Below the pieces are notes generated by a model. The model had not been told where the DNA came from and made no database searches. It saw only the letters and a program-made list of their open reading frames with translations. A stretch of 64,000 bases of DNA from PALSA-693 sp963780345. GTDB lineage: Bacteria; Actinomycetota; Acidimicrobiia; Acidimicrobiales; Palsa-688. The position numbers were made by a program, and so were the translations under genes. Below are positions 1 through 8,046 of this stretch, one piece after another. Each line of letters starts with the position of its first letter. Position 1 is the first letter of the stretch. The DNA lies in contig CAWABU010000002.1 in the NCBI GenBank assembly GCA_963780345.1, forward strand, positions 903,623 to 967,622. Reading direction: 5' to 3'.

Positions 1-255
1 GGTTCTCGCGCCACTCACGGTGGTGCCCCTCCGAGGTGAAACAGTGCAACGGTCCGCCATGCCCGCCCGGTCCCACGCCAGGAGAGGGTTTCGATGGTGT
101 CGCCACCAACAGGAAAACTGCGTGTTCCAAATCGCTAGAGATTGCGACAAGGTAACTTCGGAGCAGCGATGCGCTCGGTTATGTTGGCCGATGAGCGCGG
201 CGAAGGTCATGTCCAAAAGTCGATGTCTCTGAACTGCACAGTCTGCGTGGCGCGT

Positions 256-674
256 CTAGTGACCGAGAGCCAAGACCAGGAGCCACAGCACCACCTGTGC
301 CACAAAAAGAACGTTAGTGAAGATAAGTAGACGCAGCGTAATACTGAGTGACTCGTCGTTCCTTTTCGAGCCTTCAATCAGCATCGGAGTGAGCCTTCGA
401 TAGACAGCGGCCAAGTCGGGTAACTCGTCGCCGGGTGGCTCTTGCAAGGTCAGCAGATAAACAGCTGAACCCCCGTAAGTCACGTAGCGCCGAGGCCACA
501 GTATGGCCACGACCAAACCTCCGATCACCGGGAACAAGCCAGAAACGAGGTCCCACTTACCGCAATGGTGAGTAGCGTGAGCGATCGGGTTCGGAGTCGT
601 TCAAGCGACTCGACTTGCCGTTTGAGTGTATCGGAGGCAAATACGTGCGCCAGTTCTTCGACCGTTTCAGGCAT
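256..674 (-). pseudogene. small membrane protein gene, frameshifted
   Basis: A start at 674 opens a frame reading MPETVEELAHVFASDTLKRQ and continuing as an amphipathic, Leu/Arg-rich segment, but it stops soon after position 540. The adjacent frame then takes over with a hydrophobic stretch (FPVIGGLVVAILW), a polar middle and a second hydrophobic helix (LLIFTNVLFVAQVVLWLLVL), ending at 256. The two halves join naturally if one indel near 540 is corrected, giving about 140 residues with two to three membrane segments. I do not recognise the family. The second half alone could start at a TTG (537), but this has no ribosome site. Function is unknown; the decay is inferred from the frame change. 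Confidence 0.55.
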
Positions 675-924
675 TTAGCGCACCTCAATCGTGGATTCAA
701 CAGAATAGCTTCTCCGCGCTAGATTATTCCGAGCGTAAGGATCTGACAGGGATCTTCAGGTTCTTACTCGCTAGCATAACCTAGCGCAGTTCGTATCTAG
801 CTACCTGCGGCTCTCCTACGCTTTTTCACGAAGGAGTGAGTTTGACAGGGCTGAAGTGGCCCCACCCCCGGACACCCGCTGAGCATCCCCCCGTTTCGTG
901 GAGGCATCGCGTAAAGGAGTAGCG

Positions 925-1212
925 ATGTCAGAGACACGACGAAGGTTCGATCCGGACTTCAAGGAAGGTGCGGTCCGGATCGTCAGGGAGACGGGCAAAC
1001 CGATCGCCCAGGTGGCCCGGGATCTGGGGATCCACGAGGGCACGCTGGGCAACTGGCTGGCCAAGGATGCCCAGAACGGGTCTGCCGGCGAGTTGTCCGG
1101 GGACGAGCGGGCCCGTCTGCGGGAACTCGAGCGGGAGAACGCCGAGCTGCGGATGGAGCGTGATGTGTTAAAGCGATCCGTGGTCCTGTGGGTCAAGGAA
1201 GCGACGCGATGA
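925..1212 (+). CDS. IS3-family transposase OrfA (helix-turn-helix)
   Basis: A 95-residue protein. It carries the N-terminal helix-turn-helix of IS3 OrfA (about residues 10-50; RRFDPDFKEGAVRIV, then VARDLGIHEGTLGNW) and a C-terminal leucine-zipper-like coiled coil (RLRELERENAELRMERDVLK). OrfA binds the element's ends and normally multimerises through this zipper. The start is the ATG at 925 because AAAGGAGT lies 4-5 bases upstream. Its stop overlaps the orfB start as ATGA (1209-1212), so translational coupling may replace the programmed frameshift of many IS3 elements. The gene looks intact. Confidence 0.9.
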   Translation: MSETRRRFDPDFKEGAVRIVRETGKPIAQVARDLGIHEGTLGNWLAKDAQNGSAGELSGDERARLRELERENAELRMERDVLKRSVVLWVKEATR

Positions 1213-2120
1213 CCGTGGCATCGTTTGTCGCCACCCAGAGGACCGACCATGATGTCCCCCACGCCATCAGTTGCCGGGCGCTCGGTGTGTCGGAGTCTTG
1301 GTTCTACAAATGGCGGGACCGGCCGCCCACTGCTCGCCAGTCCCGCCGGGCGGACATCGACGCCAAGGTCAAGGCCGCCTTCGACGCGTCGGGGGGCGCC
1401 TATGGCTCTCCTCGGATCCTCGACGAGTTGAGAGACGCCGGCGAGGCGGTCTCGAAGAAGACCGTGGAGCGCTCCATGGCCCGCCAGGGGCTGGTGGCTC
1501 GCCCGGGTCCAGCACGGCGCCACTGGCTGACCCGCCAGGCTAAGAAGGCAGCCGCGGCGCCCGATCTTCTCGGTCGGGACTTCCACGCCGCCGCCATCAA
1601 CGTGAAGTGGTCGGGGGACTTGACCGAGATCGGAACCGACGAGGGCAAGCTGTATCTGGCGGCAGTGCAGGACCTGGCCTCCAGACGGGTGGCTGGTTTC
1701 GCCATCGGCGAACATCACGACGCCGAACTGGCCGCGGCGGCGATCAAAATGGCCGTGGCCGTGCGCGGCGGCGACGTGACCGGCGTGATTTTTCACACCG
1801 ACCGCGGCTCGGAATACACCGCCGGGGACTTCGCCAAGGTGTGTGAACGGTTCGGGATCACCCAGTCCATGGGCCGGGTCGGCTCGGCGCTGGACAACGC
1901 CGCTTCGGAGAGCTTCTTCTCCACCTTGGAATTCGAGTGCCTGCGCAAGCACCACTTCGAGACCAAGGCCCAGGCCCGCCGGGTAGTGGCCAACTGGATC
2001 GACGGCTTCTACAACCGAGTGCGTCGCCACAGCTACTGCCAGGGGCGCTCACCCCTCGACCACGAGCTCCTGCTCGCCGCCCGAGCCCTTGACCCAGATG
2101 CCCGGGCCCGGGCCGCATGA
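1209..2120 (+). CDS. IS3-family transposase OrfB (DDE integrase core)
   Basis: A 303-residue catalytic subunit with an HTH_21-type N-terminal region (YGSPRILDELRDAG) and an rve integrase core. The DDE triad is visible: Asp in KWSGDLTEI, Asp in HTDRGSEY and Glu in DNAASESFFSTLE, followed by the family's C-terminal YN.RRHS motif. It catalyses strand transfer of the IS. A GTG at 1188 is also in frame, but the ATG at 1209 sits in the ATGA overlap with orfA and is preferred. Full length for the family with no lesion seen. Confidence 0.92.
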   Translation: MTVASFVATQRTDHDVPHAISCRALGVSESWFYKWRDRPPTARQSRRADIDAKVKAAFDASGGAYGSPRILDELRDAGEAVSKKTVERSMARQGLVARPGPARRHWLTRQAKKAAAAPDLLGRDFHAAAINVKWSGDLTEIGTDEGKLYLAAVQDLASRRVAGFAIGEHHDAELAAAAIKMAVAVRGGDVTGVIFHTDRGSEYTAGDFAKVCERFGITQSMGRVGSALDNAASESFFSTLEFECLRKHHFETKAQARRVVANWIDGFYNRVRRHSYCQGRSPLDHELLLAARALDPDARARAA

Positions 2121-2458
2121 CCCCCGTGCGCGACGACACCGCGACGATAGCCTGCCAGGTGTGCGGGCAGTCCTTCACCCGCTCCGGCCGCCAACGCTGG
2201 TGCTCGACCAGCTGCCGACAGCGGGCCTGGCGCCGCCGCCGGCAGGCACCCACCCCGCCGCTGCCCGCCAAACCCACCACCGTCTACGAGTGCGACAGCT
2301 GCGGCGAGCGGGCCCTGGGCGACCAGTACTGCCAAGACTGCCGGACCTTCATGCGACGCGTCGGGCCCGGCGGCCCCTGCCCCCACTGCGACGAACTTGT
2401 CGCCCTCCAAGACATCATCAACGACGATCAGCTCTCAAAAACAGGTCGCCGACGGTGA
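2117..2458 (+). CDS. double zinc-ribbon protein coupled to IS3 transposase
   Basis: A 113-residue, Arg-rich protein with three Cys-pair clusters: CQVCGQSF with WCSTSCRQRAW (FCS/TRASH-like finger, residues 13-36), CDSCGERALGDQYCQDC, and CPHCDE near the C terminus. The spacing suggests at least two zinc-binding modules and a basic DNA- or RNA-contacting arm (RAWRRRRQ). The start overlaps the orfB stop as ATGA, so it is translated as part of the IS transcript. Its role is unknown; it may be a passenger or an accessory regulator of the transposase. The zinc fingers and the coupling are visible; the function is not. Confidence 0.7.
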   Translation: MTPVRDDTATIACQVCGQSFTRSGRQRWCSTSCRQRAWRRRRQAPTPPLPAKPTTVYECDSCGERALGDQYCQDCRTFMRRVGPGGPCPHCDELVALQDIINDDQLSKTGRRR

Positions 2459-2482
2459 GCGGACACTACCGTTACCTACAAG

Positions 2483-2501
2483 CCAAACCTCCACGGTTTG
2501 G
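2483..2501. terminator. short hairpin after the IS3 genes
   Basis: CCAAACC and GGTTTGG form a 7-bp stem with a 5-base loop 25 bases after the last IS3 ORF. There is no T-run, so it is only a possible terminator. Confidence 0.3.
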
Positions 2502-2571
2502 GGGGAAGCCCACTTTTCCTAAGTTGCGTGGTTGCTGAGACCCGTCAACACAGGGAGGAAGGAGATGGAGG

Positions 2572-3084
2572 GTGGAGCTGTAGGAGAAGATTAGGAAGGC
2601 ACATCGAGAAGAGGGGCTCGGGATCCGGGCCTTGGCCGCTCGGTTCCATGTTCATCGTCGCACGGGTGCGCGAGGCGTTGGCGTCGGCGGGGCCGCCGGC
2701 GCGGAAGGTGCCGGAGCGGTGTTCCCCGGCGTTGGGCCCCTGGCAGGGTTTGGTGCGGGGCTGGCTGGTCGAGGACCGGGCTGCATCGCCCAAGCAGCGC
2801 CATACCGCCCACCGGGTGTGGGTGCGGCTGGGTGAGGAGTACGGGGCCGGGGTGGCCGAGTCCACTGTGCGCTGCTTCGTGGCGCAGGTTCGGGCCGAAC
2901 TGGCCGCGGATGTGCCCAAGGTGATGGTGCCGCAGGTTCATGTTTCTGCGGCTGAAGCGGAGGTTGATTTCGGTCTGTTCCGCGCCTGGGTCGCCGGTCG
3001 CCTGGAGCCATTGTGGATGTTCTGCATGCGGTTGTCGTTCTCGGGCCGCGGCTATCACGAGGCGTTCGGCAATCAGGCCATCGA
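2572..3084 (+). pseudogene. IS21-family IstA transposase, 5' half, broken
   Basis: The reading frame VEL*EKIRKAHREEGL continues into LAARFHVHRRT and then, after a one-base insertion near 2662, into VREALASAGPPARKVPER. This is the N-terminal helix-turn-helix of IS21 IstA. The integrase core follows (QVHVSAAEAEVDFG, LWMFCMRLSFSGRGYHEAFG). There are three lesions: an in-frame TAG at 2581 (probably from TGG), the frameshift at about 2662, and a break at about 3084 where the sequence changes to a nitroreductase. The next part of the same protein appears at 14176. Confidence 0.8.
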
Positions 3085-3639
3085 GATCCAGCAGTGCGTC
3101 GAGATCGCCTGCCAGGCGACGAACGGCGGCAACATCCAGGACTGGCGCTGGATCATCGTCACCGATCCGGCCAAGCGGGCTGCGCTGGCCGAGCTCTATC
3201 GCCGGGCGGCGACGCCCTACTTGGCGGCAACCAGGAAGTCGCTCGCCGAGCGCCATGTCACCGACAGGGACGCCATGCTCGATTCCGCCGAGCACCTGGT
3301 CGAGATCCTGGCCGAGGTCCCGGTGCACATCGTGCCGTGCATCTACGGCCGGCCTGAGAACATGGACGTGTTCAATCTCGCCACCTGGTACGGCCGCATC
3401 TTTCCCGCCTTGTGGAGCCTGATCCTGGCGCTTCGCAGCCGCGGCTATGGAACCACGCTGACAACACTGCACATCCAGTTCGAGTCCGAGGCAGCCCAGG
3501 CGCTCGGCATCCCCTACGATTCCGTGCATCAGGCCGCCCTGCGGCCGGTCGCTCGCTACACAGGAGACGACTTCAAGCCCGGACGCCGCCGGCCTCCGGC
3601 GAGGTCACGTACTGGGACGGGTGGCAGCCCCAGCGATAA
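3085..3639 (+). pseudogene. nitroreductase-family protein, 5'-truncated and frameshifted
   Basis: From about 3085 the frame reads IQQCVEIACQATNGGNIQDW, the flavin-binding start of the nitroreductase fold, and continues for about 170 residues (DWRWIIVTDPAKRAALAELY; later RSRGYGTTLTTLHIQFE). Such enzymes are FMN-dependent NAD(P)H reductases. About 30 N-terminal residues, including the usual Arg-Arg-Ser motif, are missing because istA sequence is fused in frame upstream. Near 3594 the frame shifts; the expected C terminus (EVTYWDGWQPQR) ends at 3639 in another frame, while the fused frame runs to 3649. It is read here as a remnant at the left end of an 11-kb block. Confidence 0.75.
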
Positions 3640-3784
3640 ACCCGCATGAGGCTGATCTCGACGCTCTGACAGAGTCCCCCATCACCGCGAAATCCACGCG
3701 TCGAAGGGTGTTGTCATCGCTCCCCTGGATGAACTCGAGCCGCCCTGCAAGTTTCGAGAGTCTCGTCGCGGGTCAACCTGCTGG

Positions 3785-6151
3785 TCACGTCCCTATGGGG
3801 CGTTCGCCAATGATGCGGTTCCGGCGCAGTTCCTCGATGCGAGCATCGCTGAGTCCCAGGATGCCCTGGAGTATCTCGCGATTGTGCTGGCCGAGAAGAG
3901 GCGGCGGAGTTCTGAACCACGGACCGCTGTAGGAGGAGAGCCGGAAGGGCATACCGCTGACCTCGTGGCAGCCCACGACTGGATGATCGAGCGTTTCTAT
4001 GAAACCGCGATCGAGCAGTTGCGGATTTGTGGTGATCCCGGCGGGTTCAACAACGGGGGCAGCTGGAACTCCGGCCTCGATGAGGAGGTCGACCACGCGT
4101 TGCAGGGCGCGGTCCGCGAAGAAGCAATCTAGATGCTCATCGATGAGATCCTGGGCGGCCCGTCGACCGGTCGCATTGTCCAGGTCGGCGGAATTCGCCC
4201 ACGGAGGCTCGCCGAGCACTCGGCGCAGCGCGCCCCAATCTTCGTCACGGACGATGGCCAAGGCCAGCCAGTTGTCTTCTCCCGCACACCGGTACAGCCC
4301 CTGCGGAGCCGCAACGGGCCCGCGATTTCCGTCACGGGTCAGTACGGCGCCATAGGCGCTGTATTCGAGAACGATTTCCGCGGCAACATTCAAAGCCGAT
4401 TCCACCATGGGAGACTCGATGAAGTGCCCCCGGCCCGAACGGTCTCGATCATGGAGGGCCGCCAGGAGCGCAAACGCGGCGTGCATACCAGCGAGTGGAT
4501 CGCATGGCCCACCCGGCACGACGGGTGGGCCATCGCGGAACCCGGTAATCCAGGCCATTCCTGACGCTTGCTCCATTGTGCGGGCAATTCCCGTCCTATC
4601 TCGCCACGGCCCCGACAGACCGAAAGCGGGCATCCGCACCATGACCGCCCGAGGGTTGACAGCGCGCACCCTGTCCCATGTGATACCAAAGTTGTCGAGC
4701 ACTCGAGGTGAGAAATTCTCTATCAGCGCGTCCGCCTGGGCGACGAGAGCTAGAAGGAGTTCCACGCCCTCCGGACTCGTGAGATCGAGAGTCACCCCCT
4801 GCTTATTGAAGTTGTTCTCCAAAAAGATACTGCTCGACTCCCACCACGAGTCGATACCAGCGTGCGTGCCCAAGTTGAAGCGCATGCCGTCCGGACGCTG
4901 GATTGCCTCCACCTTGATGACTTCCGCGCCGAGCGCCGCCAACGCTTGGGTGCCCGCCGGACCAGCCCAGAACGCGGTGAGGTCGATAACCCGCATTCCC
5001 TGCAGCGGAAGGTCCTGCGCCTGGGCGCTGCGAGCGGAGCGGCGTGTTCGTGGCGACCATTCGACCTGTCCCTGGTCAGCGCCAAGTCGCGGCGGAGGCC
5101 GCATCGGAGCGAACGGAGCCTCCTCAACCTGATAGGGAGGTCTGGGCCGAAGAAATCGGCCCGTCGGGTCGGGCTGATATACACCACGCTCCCTGAACTG
5201 GGCCAGCCCGGTGATGGTCTCGGGACGGCCGATCGGCGACACCGGTATTCGCATCATGGCCGCCAGTTCCTCGATTTCGGTCGAAGACCGCTGCCGGGTC
5301 CAGGCGCGGACAAATCCCAGGACCTCTTCTCGGCGCGCTTGACGACCGGCACTGGTCGCCAGCTCAGCATCATTTACCAGCTCCTCGTGGCCGATCATCA
5401 CCAAGAAGTCATGCCACTGTTGAGCGGTGATGAAGGCGAAACCAATGTAGTCATCGGCAGTGGGCTCGATCGCCGGAATAGTCTGCCTGTTCGATGAGGC
5501 CATACCGGCCGATTTGCCCTGTAGACTGCTGCCAAGCACCGAACCGCCCATCATGAAAACAACCAGGCACTCCAGGATGGAGACATCAATGAGGGCCCCG
5601 TGCCCCGAGTGCCGGGCCCGGCGCAGGACCGCCATGGCGGGAATCGCCGCCACGACGCCTGCGATCCACTCGCCCAAACGCCCGGCTGCATAATAGGGCT
5701 CGCCACCGGGCGACCCCCGAGTTGCCGTTGAACCGCTAAGCGCCTGCAAGACGAACTCCGAGGCCGGCCTCGTCGCCCACGGTCCCGTCCGACCAAACGG
5801 CGTGATACTCACAACGCCCAAATGCGGATACTTGCCACAAGTACTTTCCAGCTGGTCAGCCTGCACTCGCTGGTCAACAACGACCAGATCCGCGGCCGCC
5901 AGCAGACCCCGAACCGCCTCTGAGTCCGGTTCACCGACAATCGAGCGCTTCGACGTGTTCAAGAACTCGAACAGCGCTCCATCAGAGCCACCTAGCGCCG
6001 CCCCCGATGTTGTCCAGCGGCGCAGACTATCACCCGACGCGGCCTCCACCTTGACAACATCGGCCCCGGCGTCAGCCAGCAACTTCGTACAGTAGGGTCC
6101 AGCGACTTCTTCACTAAAATCGACAACCCGGACGTCATCCAGCAATGGCAT
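3785..6151 (-). CDS. double-domain family III CoA-transferase (CaiB/BaiF type)
   Basis: A 788-residue protein made of two CaiB/BaiF units. Unit 1 covers about residues 1-370 (MPLLDDVRVVDFSEEVAGPY, GADVVKVE). Unit 2 starts near residue 390 (MRVIDLTAFWAGPAGTQALA, GAEVIKVEA). Family III enzymes move CoA between carboxylic acids through an aspartyl-CoA intermediate. In unit 2 the likely catalytic Asp is in PCDPLAGMHAAF. The matching place in unit 1 reads RLGEWIAG, so that half may be non-catalytic. The start at 6151 is chosen for AAGGGAG about 6 bases upstream; a longer frame to 6220 has no better site. It probably activates the acid fed into the downstream DUF35/thiolase-like genes, which lie upstream on the same strand. 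Confidence 0.9.
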   Translation of the reverse strand: MPLLDDVRVVDFSEEVAGPYCTKLLADAGADVVKVEAASGDSLRRWTTSGAALGGSDGALFEFLNTSKRSIVGEPDSEAVRGLLAAADLVVVDQRVQADQLESTCGKYPHLGVVSITPFGRTGPWATRPASEFVLQALSGSTATRGSPGGEPYYAAGRLGEWIAGVVAAIPAMAVLRRARHSGHGALIDVSILECLVVFMMGGSVLGSSLQGKSAGMASSNRQTIPAIEPTADDYIGFAFITAQQWHDFLVMIGHEELVNDAELATSAGRQARREEVLGFVRAWTRQRSSTEIEELAAMMRIPVSPIGRPETITGLAQFRERGVYQPDPTGRFLRPRPPYQVEEAPFAPMRPPPRLGADQGQVEWSPRTRRSARSAQAQDLPLQGMRVIDLTAFWAGPAGTQALAALGAEVIKVEAIQRPDGMRFNLGTHAGIDSWWESSSIFLENNFNKQGVTLDLTSPEGVELLLALVAQADALIENFSPRVLDNFGITWDRVRAVNPRAVMVRMPAFGLSGPWRDRTGIARTMEQASGMAWITGFRDGPPVVPGGPCDPLAGMHAAFALLAALHDRDRSGRGHFIESPMVESALNVAAEIVLEYSAYGAVLTRDGNRGPVAAPQGLYRCAGEDNWLALAIVRDEDWGALRRVLGEPPWANSADLDNATGRRAAQDLIDEHLDCFFADRALQRVVDLLIEAGVPAAPVVEPAGITTNPQLLDRGFIETLDHPVVGCHEVSGMPFRLSSYSGPWFRTPPPLLGQHNREILQGILGLSDARIEELRRNRIIGERPIGT

Positions 6152-6297
6152 TGGCGCTCCCTTCGACGTGCCTGCACCCATCTCCGGCGACTGACGGCAG
6201 GCAACGCTCAACAAACCCACGCCGTGCTCTGAGACAGATCAACGACCCATGCCACGAACTGTTGAACGCATCGTGAGAATCTTCGCCCGTCAGCTGC

Positions 6298-6732
6298 TTA
6301 TGCTACCTCCGTGGGGATCCACCGCAGAAGCGTGACGCTTTCTGCGACGTCGTCAAAATCAGCACGCACAGGCAGACCGCCGCTAAGAACGGTGTTATCG
6401 CACTTCACGTCTCCGACGACTACCAGCTCCGGCGATTCCTCCAGCTGCACGACCCCCACGTTGTACGGCACGTCAGCCTCGAAACCAGGGGCGGTAAGGT
6501 GATGCACGACAGTCCACGACACAAGGGCCCCGCGGCCGGACACTACTACCCAATCGTGGTTGAGACTCGAGCAGTTGGAACATACCTCGCGAGCCGGCCA
6601 CCGATACTCTGCGCACTCGAGACATTGTTGAACTCGTAGCTCGTGCGCTGTTAAGTACTTCCAGTAAGGGGCCGAGTCCCTATCGGGGCGCGGCAACGGC
6701 TTAGCGTAATTCAGATTCTCATCGTTCGGCAT
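6298..6732 (-). CDS. DUF35 OB-fold / zinc-ribbon acyl-CoA-associated protein
   Basis: A 144-residue protein with a rubredoxin-like zinc ribbon (CLECAEYRWPAREVCSNCSS, residues 37-56) followed by the DUF35 OB-fold (GRGALVSWTVVHH, VPYNVGVVQLEE). DUF35 proteins pair with thiolase-like partners; in steroid side-chain degradation ChsH2's DUF35 domain partners the aldolase Ltp2. The thiolase-like gene lies 59 bases upstream on the same strand, so a two-subunit complex is likely. The start at 6732 is chosen by homology position; the ribosome site is weak (AGGAA about 13 bases upstream). Confidence 0.88.
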   Translation of the reverse strand: MPNDENLNYAKPLPRPDRDSAPYWKYLTAHELRVQQCLECAEYRWPAREVCSNCSSLNHDWVVVSGRGALVSWTVVHHLTAPGFEADVPYNVGVVQLEESPELVVVGDVKCDNTVLSGGLPVRADFDDVAESVTLLRWIPTEVA

Positions 6733-6791
6733 TGATCGCGTCGTTCCTATTTCTCCTGATCTACGAACTGATGTCAATGACACAACTGACC

Positions 6792-7949
6792 TCAAACGCG
6801 CAGCATGATCGCTGAGGTGTACCCAGCGATCACCCCGGGTTGCCCCGACGACAGTGCCGTCTCGGCACCCCTCACCTGTCTCTCGCCAGCAGTTCCTCGC
6901 AGCTGGCTTACCGCCTCTGTCAGATGATTGAGCCCATGGATATAGCCCTCGGAGAGAAACCCACCGTGCGTATTCACGGGAATCGTTCCGCCGAGTCGAG
7001 TCGCTCCGCTCTCGACGAATCGGCCCGCCTCCCCCTTTGGGCAGAAGCCGTACTCTTCGATCTGTAAGAGAACCGTTATCGTGAAGCAATCGTACAGCTC
7101 CGCGACGTCCACCTCGGCCGGACCGATTCCCGACCTCTCGAACAACTTCCGCGCCACGTACTCCGAGACCGTCGTGGTAGTCGGATCGAAGCGTCCGCGG
7201 GACGCGTAAGTTGTGCCTCCGCCCCAGACGGCCCCGCTGATCAGGACAGGACGCTGTCGCAACGACGTCGCCCGCTCGGCGGACGTCACGATCAGGGCGC
7301 ACGCCCCGTCCGTCTCCAGGCAACAGTCAAAAAGTCGTAGCGGCTCCGAAATGTAACGGGACTGGAGATAATCATCCATTGTGAGCGGATGACGCATCAT
7401 CGCACGCTCGTTCATGGTAGCGTTCTCGCGCTGGACGATTGCGACCGTGCCGAGCTGCTCGGATGTCGTTCCGTATTTCAGCATATGGGCGCGGGCGGCT
7501 ATCGCGAAGGAGGACACTGGAGCCACGAAGCCGTATGGCGACTTGTACTGTGCCTCGAACCCACCGACTCTGGTCTCATTGCTCCCGGACCGGCCGAAGC
7601 GATGTTCGGAACGAGAGTTGAGGGAGCGATAGCACACGACGTTCTCGGCGACTCCGGATGCAACTGCCATCGCCGCCGCCCCCACGATAGAGTGGGACGA
7701 GCTGCCACCCGAGTGCTGGTCGAGGTAGAAGTTCAGTTCTGGAAGTCCCAGAGCTCCAGCGAGGATGCTGACAGGCACCGAATCGTTTTGGGCGTGTGTG
7801 GCAAGACCGTCGATGTCCTTGAGGGAGAGGCCGGCGTCGTCCGCCGCGTTCTTGATTGCTCGCACGGCTAGCGTCAGCGTGCTGACACCGGAATTCTTGG
7901 TGAAAGGCGTGTATCCGATGCCGACTATCGCGGTCTTGTCCCTCAGCAT
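6792..7949 (-). CDS. thiolase-like lipid-transfer protein (Ltp2/SCP-x type), probable retro-aldolase subunit
   Basis: A 385-residue thiolase-superfamily protein (AIVGIGYTPFTKNSG at the N terminus; VDVAELYDCFTITVLLQIEE and NTHGGFLSEGYIHGLNH near the C terminus). The region that carries the nucleophilic Cys in true thiolases reads DQHSGGSSSHSIVGAA, with Ser and His but no Cys. That pattern and the adjacent DUF35 gene resemble the Ltp2-ChsH2 aldolase, which cleaves beta-hydroxyacyl-CoA side chains. The start at 7949 has AGGGGG 7 bases upstream. The retro-aldolase assignment is inference; a lipid-transfer or condensing role remains possible. Confidence 0.87.
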   Translation of the reverse strand: MLRDKTAIVGIGYTPFTKNSGVSTLTLAVRAIKNAADDAGLSLKDIDGLATHAQNDSVPVSILAGALGLPELNFYLDQHSGGSSSHSIVGAAAMAVASGVAENVVCYRSLNSRSEHRFGRSGSNETRVGGFEAQYKSPYGFVAPVSSFAIAARAHMLKYGTTSEQLGTVAIVQRENATMNERAMMRHPLTMDDYLQSRYISEPLRLFDCCLETDGACALIVTSAERATSLRQRPVLISGAVWGGGTTYASRGRFDPTTTTVSEYVARKLFERSGIGPAEVDVAELYDCFTITVLLQIEEYGFCPKGEAGRFVESGATRLGGTIPVNTHGGFLSEGYIHGLNHLTEAVSQLRGTAGERQVRGAETALSSGQPGVIAGYTSAIMLRV

Positions 7950-8046
7950 GCGAAACCCCCTATCTCGTGTGCTCGCCAGCCCTTAGAGGCCCAGCAAGGA
8001 TCCACACCAAGTCCCGAGAGAACTGGTTTTCAACTATCCGAACCCT

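Larger units (their letters stand above)
852..2458 (+). mobile_element. IS3-family insertion sequence with passenger gene
   Basis: Two overlapping transposase ORFs of IS3 type lie downstream of a sequence starting TGAAGTGGCCCC at 852, which looks like an IS3 left terminal repeat. A third, zinc-ribbon ORF is coupled to the second by a stop/start overlap. I could not find a matching right terminal repeat or a target duplication, so the right boundary is only the end of the last ORF. Confidence 0.65.

Noticed and set aside
816..2030. A 404-codon minus-strand frame
   Set aside because: Shadow of the IS3 transposase genes.
3085..3649. A genuine transposase-nitroreductase fusion protein (open from 2498 to 3649)
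   Set aside because: Both halves are truncated and the istA part has a stop and a frameshift upstream; the continuous frame is a chance of the junction.
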